A DNA stretch of 64,000 bases from Treponema sp. UBA4267 (GTDB taxonomy: Bacteria > Spirochaetota > Spirochaetia > Treponematales > Treponemataceae): NCBI GenBank assembly GCA_002395155.1, contig DGWD01000010.1, positions 25,977 to 89,976 of the forward strand, read 5' to 3'. Position 1 is the stretch's first letter. Each line of letters starts with the position of its first letter. The notes under the pieces were generated by a model. That model saw only the letters and a program-made list of their open reading frames with translations, ran no database searches and was not told the DNA's origin. Position numbers and translations under genes: made by a program. Of this stretch, positions 51,345-58,911 are shown one piece after another.

Positions 51345-52649
51345 ATGATAATAATAATCACAGGCGCGTCGCACACAGGAAAAACTTTACTCGCCCAGCG
51401 CATGCTCGAAAAATATAAGTTTCCTTATCTTTCCATTGATCACCTGAAGATGGGCCTCATCAGAAGCGGGAATACAAAGCTTACTCCGGGCGATGATGAC
51501 CAGCTGACAACTTACATCTGGCCCATAGTCCGCGAGATGATTAAAACTGCCATCGAGAACAAGCAGAACCTCATCGTTGAAGGCTGCTATATTCCTTTTG
51601 ACTGGCGCAAGGATTTTGATGAGGAATATCTGCGGGACATCAGCTTTATCTGCCTTGCCATGACAGACGCATATATCGACAGGCACTTTGATGAAATTAG
51701 GGAGCACGCTTCGGATATTGAGTGCAGACTTGATGACAGCGATTGCACGGCTGATTGGATAAAAGAAGAAAACAATCACATCATCCACGGCTTTGAAGCT
51801 GCCGGGGAGTTTGTTGACCTCATTGATTCAGACTACCAATCGGTAGTTGAAAAAACTCTCCTTTTGATTCCGGACAAAATCAAAAAACTAATAGCTGGCA
51901 AAGAATACACAATCGACGACATGGGAAAGTCGGGTTCAAGCATTTTTATATTTGATGACTGCGTCTTAAAAATCCTGGACAGTCGTCTGCACAACGAAGA
52001 ATCCAGCGTTGAAGTGCTCAACTGGCTTAAGGGAAAGCTTCCTGTTCCGAAGGTTCTCGCTTTTGAAAGAAACGGGGATTTTCAATATCTTTTAATGACA
52101 AGGATTCCAGGCGAAATGTCCTGCTCGGAATATTACATGGAACATCCGGGCGAACTGCTTCCTTTGCTGGCTCAGGCTTTCAAAATGCTCTGGGCAACAG
52201 ACATCTCCGGCTGCCCTAAATCCCGGGACTTTGATGCCGAGTTGCGTGTTGCAAGATACCGCGTAGAAAACGGCCTTGTAGATATTGAAGACGCCGAACC
52301 GGGCACCTTTGGCGAGAATGGATTTGAAAGCCCTGCAGCCCTGCTCAAATGGCTGGAAGAAAACAAACCCGCCTACGAGCCGGTTCTTTCCCACGGCGAC
52401 TTCTGCCTTCCAAATGTTTTACTTAATGACGGCAAAGTCAGCGGCTTTATTGACTGCGGCGATACCGCAATCGGCGACAAATGGAAAGACATTGCCCTCT
52501 GCTACAGAAGCCTCAAGCACAACTTCGACGGAACCTTCGGCGGCAAGGTCTATCCCGATTTTAATCCAGACCTGCTTTTTGAAGCCCTTGGCATTGAACC
52601 CGACTGGGAAAAAATCAGATATTGGATTTTGCTGGATGAGTTGTTCTAA
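51345..52649 (+). CDS. P-loop kinase fused to an APH(3')-type aminoglycoside phosphotransferase
   Basis: A 434-residue fusion. Residues ~1-180 are a small P-loop kinase-like domain (IIITGASHTGKTLLAQRM; NLIVEGCYIPFDW). Residues ~185-434 match APH(3') enzymes closely: nucleotide Lys in DCVLKIL, KGKLPVPKVLAFERN, catalytic loop SHGDFCLPNVLL (Asp and Asn), metal Asp in FIDCGDTA, DKWKDIALCYRSL, and PDWEKIRYWILLDELF at the end, very like APH(3')-IIIa. It may inactivate kanamycin-type drugs. Visibly GC-richer than its neighbours, which suggests transfer. GGAG precedes the ATG. Confidence 0.88.
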   Translation: MIIIITGASHTGKTLLAQRMLEKYKFPYLSIDHLKMGLIRSGNTKLTPGDDDQLTTYIWPIVREMIKTAIENKQNLIVEGCYIPFDWRKDFDEEYLRDISFICLAMTDAYIDRHFDEIREHASDIECRLDDSDCTADWIKEENNHIIHGFEAAGEFVDLIDSDYQSVVEKTLLLIPDKIKKLIAGKEYTIDDMGKSGSSIFIFDDCVLKILDSRLHNEESSVEVLNWLKGKLPVPKVLAFERNGDFQYLLMTRIPGEMSCSEYYMEHPGELLPLLAQAFKMLWATDISGCPKSRDFDAELRVARYRVENGLVDIEDAEPGTFGENGFESPAALLKWLEENKPAYEPVLSHGDFCLPNVLLNDGKVSGFIDCGDTAIGDKWKDIALCYRSLKHNFDGTFGGKVYPDFNPDLLFEALGIEPDWEKIRYWILLDELF

Positions 52650-52690
52650 AAAAAACGCCCTCCGTTTAAGAAGGGCGCTCAAAAGTTTTA
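52650..52690 (-). terminator. Terminator of the sigma-factor fusion gene
   Basis: CGCCCTCCG and a matching AGGGCG arm form a stem. On the minus strand it is followed by TTTTTTT. Confidence 0.8.
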
Positions 52691-52698
52691 TTTAGATT

Positions 52699-54339
52699 TT
52701 ACTCCGGCAATTTATCCGCAAACATCAAAAGATTAGCTGTAACTTTTTCTTCTTCTGTAAGATGGTGGAAAGTTCCGCTGTCATAAAGTTCATCAAGAAC
52801 CATCATTGCAACTGTACTTCCAACTGCCCAATCCATAAATTCAGCAACAAATCTATCCTGAATCTGTGGCGGATACTGCTTTGCCTGAATCATTGCCTGC
52901 TCCAGGGCGTATTTTGCAAATTCATCAAGAAGACTTTTATCTGGGCTTGGAAGCATATTCTTAAAATCATCCCAGCTGCTCTTTATAATCATGATGTTGA
53001 TTTTGCCGTCTTTTGTAAGGAAGCCGCGCTTACGAAGCCTTGCAAACTTGTCCGAAGTTGCTTTTGCTTCTGTAATTGCACCGGTGATTATTTCGTATAT
53101 ACTTTCATAGTCTGAATTCAAATTGTTCTGCCAAGAACCAGTTCGACTGTCGAATCTTGAATCCATAGACCATGAAAAAAGGCATGGATATTTCTGTGAA
53201 TCTCTTGTCATCTGTCCGCAGCAATTATATTTTGTTTCAAGTTCAGGAATATCAAATTCGCATTTATAATCTGGATCAATAATTTCATCTTTAATTTCAA
53301 CAGTCACAAGATAATCAGCTCCATCTAAAGTTTTGATTCTGTGCTTTGAAATATCCTTATCAATATGAACAGAGCATTTTGAAAAAATAGCAACAAAAAT
53401 TGCAGCAGCCTCAAAAAGCTCCCGGTTTCCTCCTGGAATATAAATGTCTTTTCCAATTTCCAGACCCGCAAGTGCAGCACGAACCTGAGGCACGTATTTT
53501 TCGGCAAGGATTTTTGCAAGTTTTAGCTGCATCCTCACTCCATTTACCGCCGCCTCAAGAGAGAACTCTTTTGGAGTAAATTTAACATAGGTTGTGTAAT
53601 GCTTACCTTTTGTTTCAACAAGAAATCCGTTTGCAAGCAACATTGCAATCCGGTCTTCCAGAAAAACAGGCGTCATTCCCAAATCTTCTGCAATTTCTTC
53701 CATAGTTTTTGGATTTTCATAAACGCTGTAAACAATATTCAAATTGATTTTATCATCCAGATAATATTCGGGACCGCCCTTACTTCCAGGCCTTCCATTA
53801 TGACTGATTCCAAGAGCCTTTACAGGTGATAAACCAAGACTTCCAATTTTTCTTTTCATAGTAAATCCTTCCTTTAAATCATTACGAGCTTTATTTAAGT
53901 GCCACTTTACGGTACCGGCAGGCAGTCCCTGTTCTTTTGAAATTTGAAAAATAGACTTACCTTCGTAATAAAAGGAATAGACAATTTCACGACGGCTGGA
54001 AGTCAAAAATCCAATCTCCTTGCGGAGTTTTTTGATTTCTTCTTCACTTTCTCCAAAGTCATGCTGATCAAAATATGCAAGCTCAATACCATCAAGAGAA
54101 ATACCCTTTTGCAGTTTTTTCTGATTCACATACTTTGCGTAAACATGCTGGCAGATTCTCCAGATGTAGCCTTCAGGATTCACAATATCCTCTGCGTGCA
54201 GCATAGAAAGATAAAGCTCCTTCAGCATCTCGCCCGAAAGCTCTTCTGCTTCATCATACGAAAATGATTTTTTTACAGCAAAGCCATACACCTTAGAAGA
54301 AAATTTTACGATTAACTTGTCAGCCTTTTCTTTTTCCAT
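52699..54339 (-). CDS. Extracytoplasmic-function-like sigma factor fused to a large C-terminal domain
   Basis: A 546-residue protein. Residues ~1-155 read as sigma region 2 (NPEGYIWRICQHVYAKYV) and region 4 (SSRREIVYSFYYEGKSIFQISKEQGLPAGTVK, an HTH). After a linker, residues ~200-260 form a winged-HTH-like unit (NPKTMEEIAEDLGMTPVFLEDRI). The remaining ~280 residues match no family I recognise and include a CDIPELETKYNCC-type Cys pair (YNCCGQMT). The extension may be an anti-sigma-like or ligand-sensing part. AGCG-rich leader without a strong Shine-Dalgarno site. Confidence 0.75.
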   Translation of the reverse strand: MEKEKADKLIVKFSSKVYGFAVKKSFSYDEAEELSGEMLKELYLSMLHAEDIVNPEGYIWRICQHVYAKYVNQKKLQKGISLDGIELAYFDQHDFGESEEEIKKLRKEIGFLTSSRREIVYSFYYEGKSIFQISKEQGLPAGTVKWHLNKARNDLKEGFTMKRKIGSLGLSPVKALGISHNGRPGSKGGPEYYLDDKINLNIVYSVYENPKTMEEIAEDLGMTPVFLEDRIAMLLANGFLVETKGKHYTTYVKFTPKEFSLEAAVNGVRMQLKLAKILAEKYVPQVRAALAGLEIGKDIYIPGGNRELFEAAAIFVAIFSKCSVHIDKDISKHRIKTLDGADYLVTVEIKDEIIDPDYKCEFDIPELETKYNCCGQMTRDSQKYPCLFSWSMDSRFDSRTGSWQNNLNSDYESIYEIITGAITEAKATSDKFARLRKRGFLTKDGKINIMIIKSSWDDFKNMLPSPDKSLLDEFAKYALEQAMIQAKQYPPQIQDRFVAEFMDWAVGSTVAMMVLDELYDSGTFHHLTEEEKVTANLLMFADKLPE

Positions 54340-54448
54340 CGCTATTCCATTTTACTAAAAACCGGTTTGCTTATATAGTGCGGGGATTTGGAAAAAGGTT
54401 GGTAAAAAAAAGCATCCAATAAAAGTATAGATAAATTCGTTTGGTTCA

Positions 54449-55402
54449 TTACATTAGTCTTCTGCATCGTTCTTCAATAAGATTAGAGAACTTTATTTGC
54501 AGTTCATCTGAAATAAAAGGAGATTTTGTAAGTTCAAGCAAAGTCTCCTTTTTTGAAATAAGATTTTCAATCATTTTTTCAGCGGCTTTTAAAGGGATTT
54601 TTATGTTCTGTGAAAAAATTAAAAAATCATTTCGAGTCAAACGTGATTTTTTTCCATTCAATGTAAGTGCTGTTTCCTCTTTATCCGCGGGCATCAAAAT
54701 ATTTACTGGAAGAAGATCGTATGCTTTGGAAAGTTCCCATTCATCATTTTGAGGATTTCGAATAAGAGAGAAATTTTTTAAGTGCATATCTGAGTTACCA
54801 GTAATAAAACAGAAAAGCAGTCTGTAAAAAAAATCAGTTAAATCAATACCAGGTCTTGCAGAATAATTCTGGATAATTTTTGCACACTGTTCGTATGAAC
54901 CTTTGTATTTATCTTCTGTCAGACGATTAGACAGCTGACAAAAATCTTCCATGTGTATTTTTTCATAGCTTTTTTGTCTGTCAATTCGTTTTGTTATGTA
55001 AGAGAGAGAATGATTAGAAGTATATATTAATGAATGCGGAACAACCTGTAGTCCTGCTTTTTCTGCCATAGCCATTGTAATGTGTTCAGTTTCAGGAAGG
55101 AATTCGAAATCATTACTTTGTGGTTTTAAAATATAACCCTGAGGAAATCCTATTAAAGTTAGACGAGGTTGTTCGTTTTTTTCAGATAGCAGGTGAAGTG
55201 ATATTTTTTTTTGAACACCAGCGACTGATATTCCTTTAGAACTTGATTTTTGTGCGAGAGCCTCCAGAATTTCATCATTTAATTCAATCTGTGGAGTTTT
55301 TGTCGTTCCAAAAAAATTTTTAAGACATTTTTTGTGAAAATTCTGCTCTTTTTCATTATCATTTAATTCTTTAAGACAGCAGAGACAAAACTTTTTAATC
55401 AT
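54449..55402 (-). CDS. hipT: HipT-type Ser/Thr kinase toxin
   Basis: A 317-residue HipA-family kinase lacking the N-terminal subdomain. The Gly-rich loop is GISVAGVQKK with Ser at the autophosphorylation position, the ATP Lys is in SYITKRIDR, the catalytic loop is TGNSDMHLKNFSLI and the metal Asp is in KAYDLLP. In the HipBST systems described from E. coli O127, HipT phosphorylates tryptophanyl-tRNA synthetase. A zinc-ribbon-like Cys cluster (CLCC..C) opens the protein. The start overlaps the hipS stop (ATGA). Confidence 0.88.
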   Translation of the reverse strand: MIKKFCLCCLKELNDNEKEQNFHKKCLKNFFGTTKTPQIELNDEILEALAQKSSSKGISVAGVQKKISLHLLSEKNEQPRLTLIGFPQGYILKPQSNDFEFLPETEHITMAMAEKAGLQVVPHSLIYTSNHSLSYITKRIDRQKSYEKIHMEDFCQLSNRLTEDKYKGSYEQCAKIIQNYSARPGIDLTDFFYRLLFCFITGNSDMHLKNFSLIRNPQNDEWELSKAYDLLPVNILMPADKEETALTLNGKKSRLTRNDFLIFSQNIKIPLKAAEKMIENLISKKETLLELTKSPFISDELQIKFSNLIEERCRRLM

Positions 55403-55737
55403 TCTTTATTCTCCATCAAAAGAGGTTTTACGCTTACGGCACCAATACAGTCCTGACAGGTTGAAAGTAAAAGTCCCATTCTGTCTTTTGGATTAAGTTT
55501 CCAGTTTTTTACAGCAACTTCTAAAAGCCATCCTTCGGGAATTAATCCGTCAAAAAAGGAAAAAAGAGTTTTAGATGAATAAGATTTATTTTTTAATGGT
55601 AGAGTTTGACTTATTTCTCGGGCTGCGGGATTTTCAAGCCAGGTAGACTCGTATTCAAAGGAATAACCTTCATCTGTTTCAAAAATTTTTCCGCACAGTT
55701 CTTGCTGATAATAAACAAGTCCGTATCTATTTGTCAT
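55399..55737 (-). CDS. hipS: HipS-type small protein (HipA N-terminal subdomain homologue)
   Basis: A 112-residue protein equal to the HipA N-subdomain 1 as a separate chain: FEYESTWLENPAAREISQTLPL, then FFDGLIPEGWLLE and DRMGLLLSTCQDCIGAVSV. In HipBST this protein acts as the antitoxin to HipT. The start at 55737 follows GGGAGAAG and overlaps the end of hipB by 11 bases; a longer start at 55755 is less likely. Confidence 0.88.
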   Translation of the reverse strand: MTNRYGLVYYQQELCGKIFETDEGYSFEYESTWLENPAAREISQTLPLKNKSYSSKTLFSFFDGLIPEGWLLEVAVKNWKLNPKDRMGLLLSTCQDCIGAVSVKPLLMENKE

Positions 55738-55969
55738 TGTCTTCTCCCGACTCATCTTTTGGAATTTTTGCAGGGGAGGCTACGTATCCAAACATTGCAA
55801 GAGCCTGATTAACTTTGTCTAAACGTACTGTTTGCTTTCCCTGTTCAAGTTCACGAACAAAACGAAGACCGAGTCCGCTTCTGATTGCAAATTCTTCTTG
55901 AGTAAGTCCTGCAGATTTTCTTTTTTGTTTGAGAAAACTTCCTATGAAATTTTGAGTGTTTTTGTTCAT
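55727..55969 (-). CDS. hipB: HipB-type HTH regulator
   Basis: An 80-residue Xre/Cro-type protein: FIGSFLKQKRKSAGLTQEEFAIRSGL then LRFVRELEQGKQTVRL is the HipB HTH. First gene of the minus-strand order hipB-hipS-hipT. It should repress the operon through the three palindromes upstream and enhance HipS function. Confidence 0.9.
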   Translation of the reverse strand: MNKNTQNFIGSFLKQKRKSAGLTQEEFAIRSGLGLRFVRELEQGKQTVRLDKVNQALAMFGYVASPAKIPKDESGEDNDK

Positions 55970-55980
55970 TATGGAAATTA

Positions 55981-56079
55981 TATACCCTAACGGGTGTAAT
56001 GTCTATAAAAATATGTCATATTATACCTCAAAGGGTATAATATGATGGTAATTGTATTGATTTATACCCGATAGGGTGC
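55981..56079 (-). promoter_or_regulatory. Three phased HipB operator palindromes
   Basis: TATACCC-TAA-CGGGTGTA (55981-55998), TATACC-TCAAA-GGGTATA (about 56022-56039) and TATACCC-GAT-AGGGT (about 56063-56078). Centres are about 41 bases apart, close to four helical turns, so bound HipB dimers would lie on one face. The consensus TATACCC-N3/4-GGGTATA resembles the E. coli HipB site TATCC-N8-GGATA. Confidence 0.8.
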
Positions 56080-56102
56080 ACTGGTCCTGTGCTGACAAAG
56101 AT

Positions 56103-57272
56103 TCATGCCTGTCGGTCTTTGAGCAGATGATAGCACCTGATTAATAGTCTGATTTCTTCTGAACCTTCATTTTCGTCTAAATCTAGGAGTTCAAAAATCT
56201 TTTTTATTCTGTAGCGGATTGTATTTGTGTGCTGATAACAGTCTTCACTTGTGGCCGAATAATCTCCGTTATTTTTTACAAAAGAGTTAAGTGTTTTTAT
56301 GAGATTTGCATCGTGCTTCTTGTCGTAATTTTGTAGGATATTAATTCTATTTTTAATTTCACTGTACATTATATCATCTAAAAGCAGATTGTAGGCGTAT
56401 TTATATACTCCAATAAACTTATATGAAAGAGAATCGCTCTTTTTAATTTTAGCAACTTCAGCCGCAGCGTAAGCATTCTTAATAGATTTTCTCAGGTCAT
56501 GCAGTGACATCAGTTCTTCATCATAGCCTATAAAAAAATCTTCTGTGGTAAAGCCGTTTTGCATGAGAATATCCTGAATATAGCGGAATTTAAAAATAGA
56601 CTTTGCTTCATCTTCATAAAAGCTGCATATTAAAACAATGTTGTGGTCAGATTTAATGAAAGACCAGGGTGTTGTTGAGGTAACTTTTGAGCGGTGATAC
56701 ATGAGACTGTCGAAAAAAGTGTGAACTTTAAGGTTGGAAGATTCTTTTTTGGGAATCAAAACGGCACTTATGATTTTGTTTTTAAAATCGGGATTAATTT
56801 CGCGTGCAATTCTGGAAACTTCATCCTTATCCTTTTTTTCATTTAAAATCATATTTAACTTTTCTTCGTGAATGATGTATTGGGCGCGGGTTTTCATTGA
56901 TTCGTTTATGTTGATAATCAGGTCTTCCATAAACTCATCATAAAATGTGAGAATGGGTACATGATATTCTTCTGCGCACTGAATGATGTCCAGGGGAATA
57001 TGTTCATCTGGTAAAAGTTTAATTGCAATCCCAGAAACTCTTTTTTGAATAAGATTTTTGATTGAACCATTTACAAGCTCAGGACTTATGGATGCAAAAA
57101 AATATGAAATCAAAACAAAGTACCCGTAACAGTAACCTGCATAATTTATCCGGCTGCTTTCGAATTCTAGAATGACTGTGGTTGTTACGGTGTTGGTAAG
57201 ATATTCTTTTCCGGTGAGGATTTTAAATTTCTTAAAAAGTGAAAGATTCATAATTTCATTTACTGTGTACAT
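56103..57272 (-). CDS. PucR-family transcriptional regulator
   Basis: A 389-residue protein. The N-terminal ~120 residues are the PucR sensory domain (MYTVNEIMNLSLFKKFKIL.., VSGIAIKL..IPLDIIQCAEEYHVPIL). The C-terminal HTH of the PucR/CdaR type is NSFVKNNGDYSATSEDCYQH-TNTIRYRIKKI. GAGGA precedes the ATG. It lies just downstream of the aminotransferase gene in the same direction, separated by that gene's terminator. It is likely to control the neighbouring aminotransferase, dehydrogenase or transporter genes. Confidence 0.88.
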   Translation of the reverse strand: MYTVNEIMNLSLFKKFKILTGKEYLTNTVTTTVILEFESSRINYAGYCYGYFVLISYFFASISPELVNGSIKNLIQKRVSGIAIKLLPDEHIPLDIIQCAEEYHVPILTFYDEFMEDLIININESMKTRAQYIIHEEKLNMILNEKKDKDEVSRIAREINPDFKNKIISAVLIPKKESSNLKVHTFFDSLMYHRSKVTSTTPWSFIKSDHNIVLICSFYEDEAKSIFKFRYIQDILMQNGFTTEDFFIGYDEELMSLHDLRKSIKNAYAAAEVAKIKKSDSLSYKFIGVYKYAYNLLLDDIMYSEIKNRINILQNYDKKHDANLIKTLNSFVKNNGDYSATSEDCYQHTNTIRYRIKKIFELLDLDENEGSEEIRLLIRCYHLLKDRQA

Positions 57273-57286
57273 AATATTCCTCTGGA

Positions 57287-57334
57287 CAAAAAAAAGAGTG
57301 CAGTGACAAATGCTTTATGCACGTCATTGCACTC
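57287..57334 (-). terminator. Terminator after the aminotransferase gene
   Basis: GAGTGCAGTGAC and GTCATTGCACTC form a 12-bp stem with one mismatch. On the minus strand a run of T follows. Confidence 0.85.
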
Positions 57335-57364
57335 ATTGCGAATATTATGCCTAAAAGAGGAGTT

Positions 57365-58477
57365 TTAGGCAAGTTTTTTCTCGCACTTTTTAGTTAGTAT
57401 AGATTTCATTACACAAAGGAATTTATCATTCATCTCTGCTGTTCCAAGACTAACACGATTCATTCCAATCGGGCAGCCGATTAATATTTTTTCTTCTGCA
57501 AGCTTTGCTACAACCTCTGTGTTTTCAATTCCTGGAGCCTTGAACAAAATAAAGTTTGTCTGACTCTTGTAAACTTTGCAACCAAGAGCTTCAAGTCCTT
57601 CTGTAACTTTTTTGCGTTCAATTGCATTCAGTTCACCAACCTGTGCAATGTATTCCTGGTCTTTAAGTGCCTCTGTTGCCATTCTCTGACCAAGGAAGTT
57701 TATGTTCCAGGCAGCTCCAGATTTTGAAAGAAGGGAAATCAGTTCTGGCTTTCCTGCTGCAACACCGATACGAAGTCCAGCCATTCCGTAAGCCTTAGAG
57801 AAAGTTTTTAAAACGATGAGTGGTTTTTCGTAGCCTTCGCGAATCATTTTAATCATAGAATAGGTAACCGGATTTCTTACAAATTCTAGATAGGCTTCAT
57901 CAACTACTACGAGAACAGTCTCAGGAACTTTTCTGATAAAGGCTTCCAGTTTTTCTGAATCAATAAAAGTTCCGGTTGGGTTATTTGGATTGCAAATAAC
58001 CATCATTTTTGTTTTTGGTGTGATGGCTCTGAGCATTGCATCCAGGTCGTAGTTCATTTCTTTATCAAGAGGGACTACAACAGGAACTGCTCCTGCAATA
58101 TATGCTGTATCGCGGAAGGCCTCGTAACTTGGATCACCAAGAACTACTTCTTCTCCAGGATTCAAAAAAACTTCACCAAGAATATTGATGAGGGAAGATG
58201 AACCTGTTGCTGTGCAAACATGCATCATATCTGGAAGTCCGTGCAGCTGGGCAAAAGTTGTTTTTAAATCTACAGAAAACCAGTCCGGATAAATGTTAGG
58301 ACGTTTTGCAGCTTCCATCATTGCTTCAATTGCTTTAGGACTCGGACCGTAAGGACTTTCATTGTAGTTTAAACGGTAAATATCTGGGGTGGTGTAACTT
58401 GAAACCGGCTGACGAGCGGCTCTTTTGCTTTCTGGCATGGCCTTAATTGAATCTTTTAAAAGTGTCTTGTAATCCAT
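57365..58477 (-). CDS. PLP-dependent aminotransferase, class I/II (HisC-like)
   Basis: A 370-residue fold type I aminotransferase: RLNYNESPYGPSP, ATGSSSLIN, ICNPNNPTGTF (Asn), VVDEAYLEF (Asp) and KTFSKAYGMAGLRIG with the Schiff-base Lys. It resembles histidinol-phosphate aminotransferases, but no other his gene is near. The neighbours (PucR, D-2-hydroxyacid dehydrogenase, peptide transporter) suggest a catabolic aromatic or general amino acid aminotransferase. AAGGAGAT precedes the ATG. Confidence 0.9.
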   Translation of the reverse strand: MDYKTLLKDSIKAMPESKRAARQPVSSYTTPDIYRLNYNESPYGPSPKAIEAMMEAAKRPNIYPDWFSVDLKTTFAQLHGLPDMMHVCTATGSSSLINILGEVFLNPGEEVVLGDPSYEAFRDTAYIAGAVPVVVPLDKEMNYDLDAMLRAITPKTKMMVICNPNNPTGTFIDSEKLEAFIRKVPETVLVVVDEAYLEFVRNPVTYSMIKMIREGYEKPLIVLKTFSKAYGMAGLRIGVAAGKPELISLLSKSGAAWNINFLGQRMATEALKDQEYIAQVGELNAIERKKVTEGLEALGCKVYKSQTNFILFKAPGIENTEVVAKLAEEKILIGCPIGMNRVSLGTAEMNDKFLCVMKSILTKKCEKKLA

Positions 58478-58495
58478 TTTTATCTCCTTATAAAC

Positions 58496-58612
58496 TCCGC
58501 GTTAGCGGTCGTGCAGGAGGCACGATATCGCAGTTTTGCCGACGGCAAAATCTGCATGTGATAAAAAGTACAGGGAAGTACTTTTTATCACGCCTCCTTA
58601 TCGTGTTTTCTT
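58496..58612. repeat. MITE-like hairpin cluster upstream of the aminotransferase
   Basis: Contains CCGC-GTTA-GCGG, TCGTGC-AGGAG-GCACGA, GCAGTTTTGCC-GAC-GGCAAAATCTGC and the perfect inverted repeat GTGATAAAAAGTAC / GTACTTTTTATCAC. The outer ends AGGAGGC (58520s) and GCCTCCT (58590s) also pair, closing a multi-branch fold. It occupies the leader of the minus-strand aminotransferase gene. Confidence 0.6.
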
Positions 58613-58755
58613 GCCCCTAATCTAGCGGATGTGATTTTGGAATCCTAGAAATTTTTTACAAAAATTTTGTTCTCCTTTTTGTACAAGTTACAAAAATCCA
58701 AAAAAATTATTGCAATAAATCAGGATGAATCTTTATTATTGGCGCTGGATTTTAG

Positions 58756-58896
58756 ATTAAGGGTATCTCTAAAAACTCACCTTCGGTGATTTTTTAGAGA
58801 ACCCGACGAGTTTTAATTCCTGAAAATAGCAGGAATTAAAACATCGCATTTTCAAAGTTACCTCTAAAAATTGCAATTTTTAGAGGTCCCCTTAAT
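58756..58896. repeat. 141-bp MITE-like element upstream of the MATE gene
   Basis: Terminal inverted repeats ATTAAGGG-TAT-CTCTAAAAA (left) and, as reverse complement, ATTAAGGG-GAC-CTCTAAAAA (right) enclose three hairpins: CTCTAAAAACTCACC / GGTG..TTTTTAGAG, GTTTTAATTCCTG / CAGGAATTAAAAC and CTCTAAAAATTGCAATTTTTAGAG. It ends 16 bases before the MATE start codon. No clear target duplication was seen. It could instead act as a structured leader. Confidence 0.65.
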
Positions 58897-58911
58897 GACA
58901 GGAGGCAGAAG

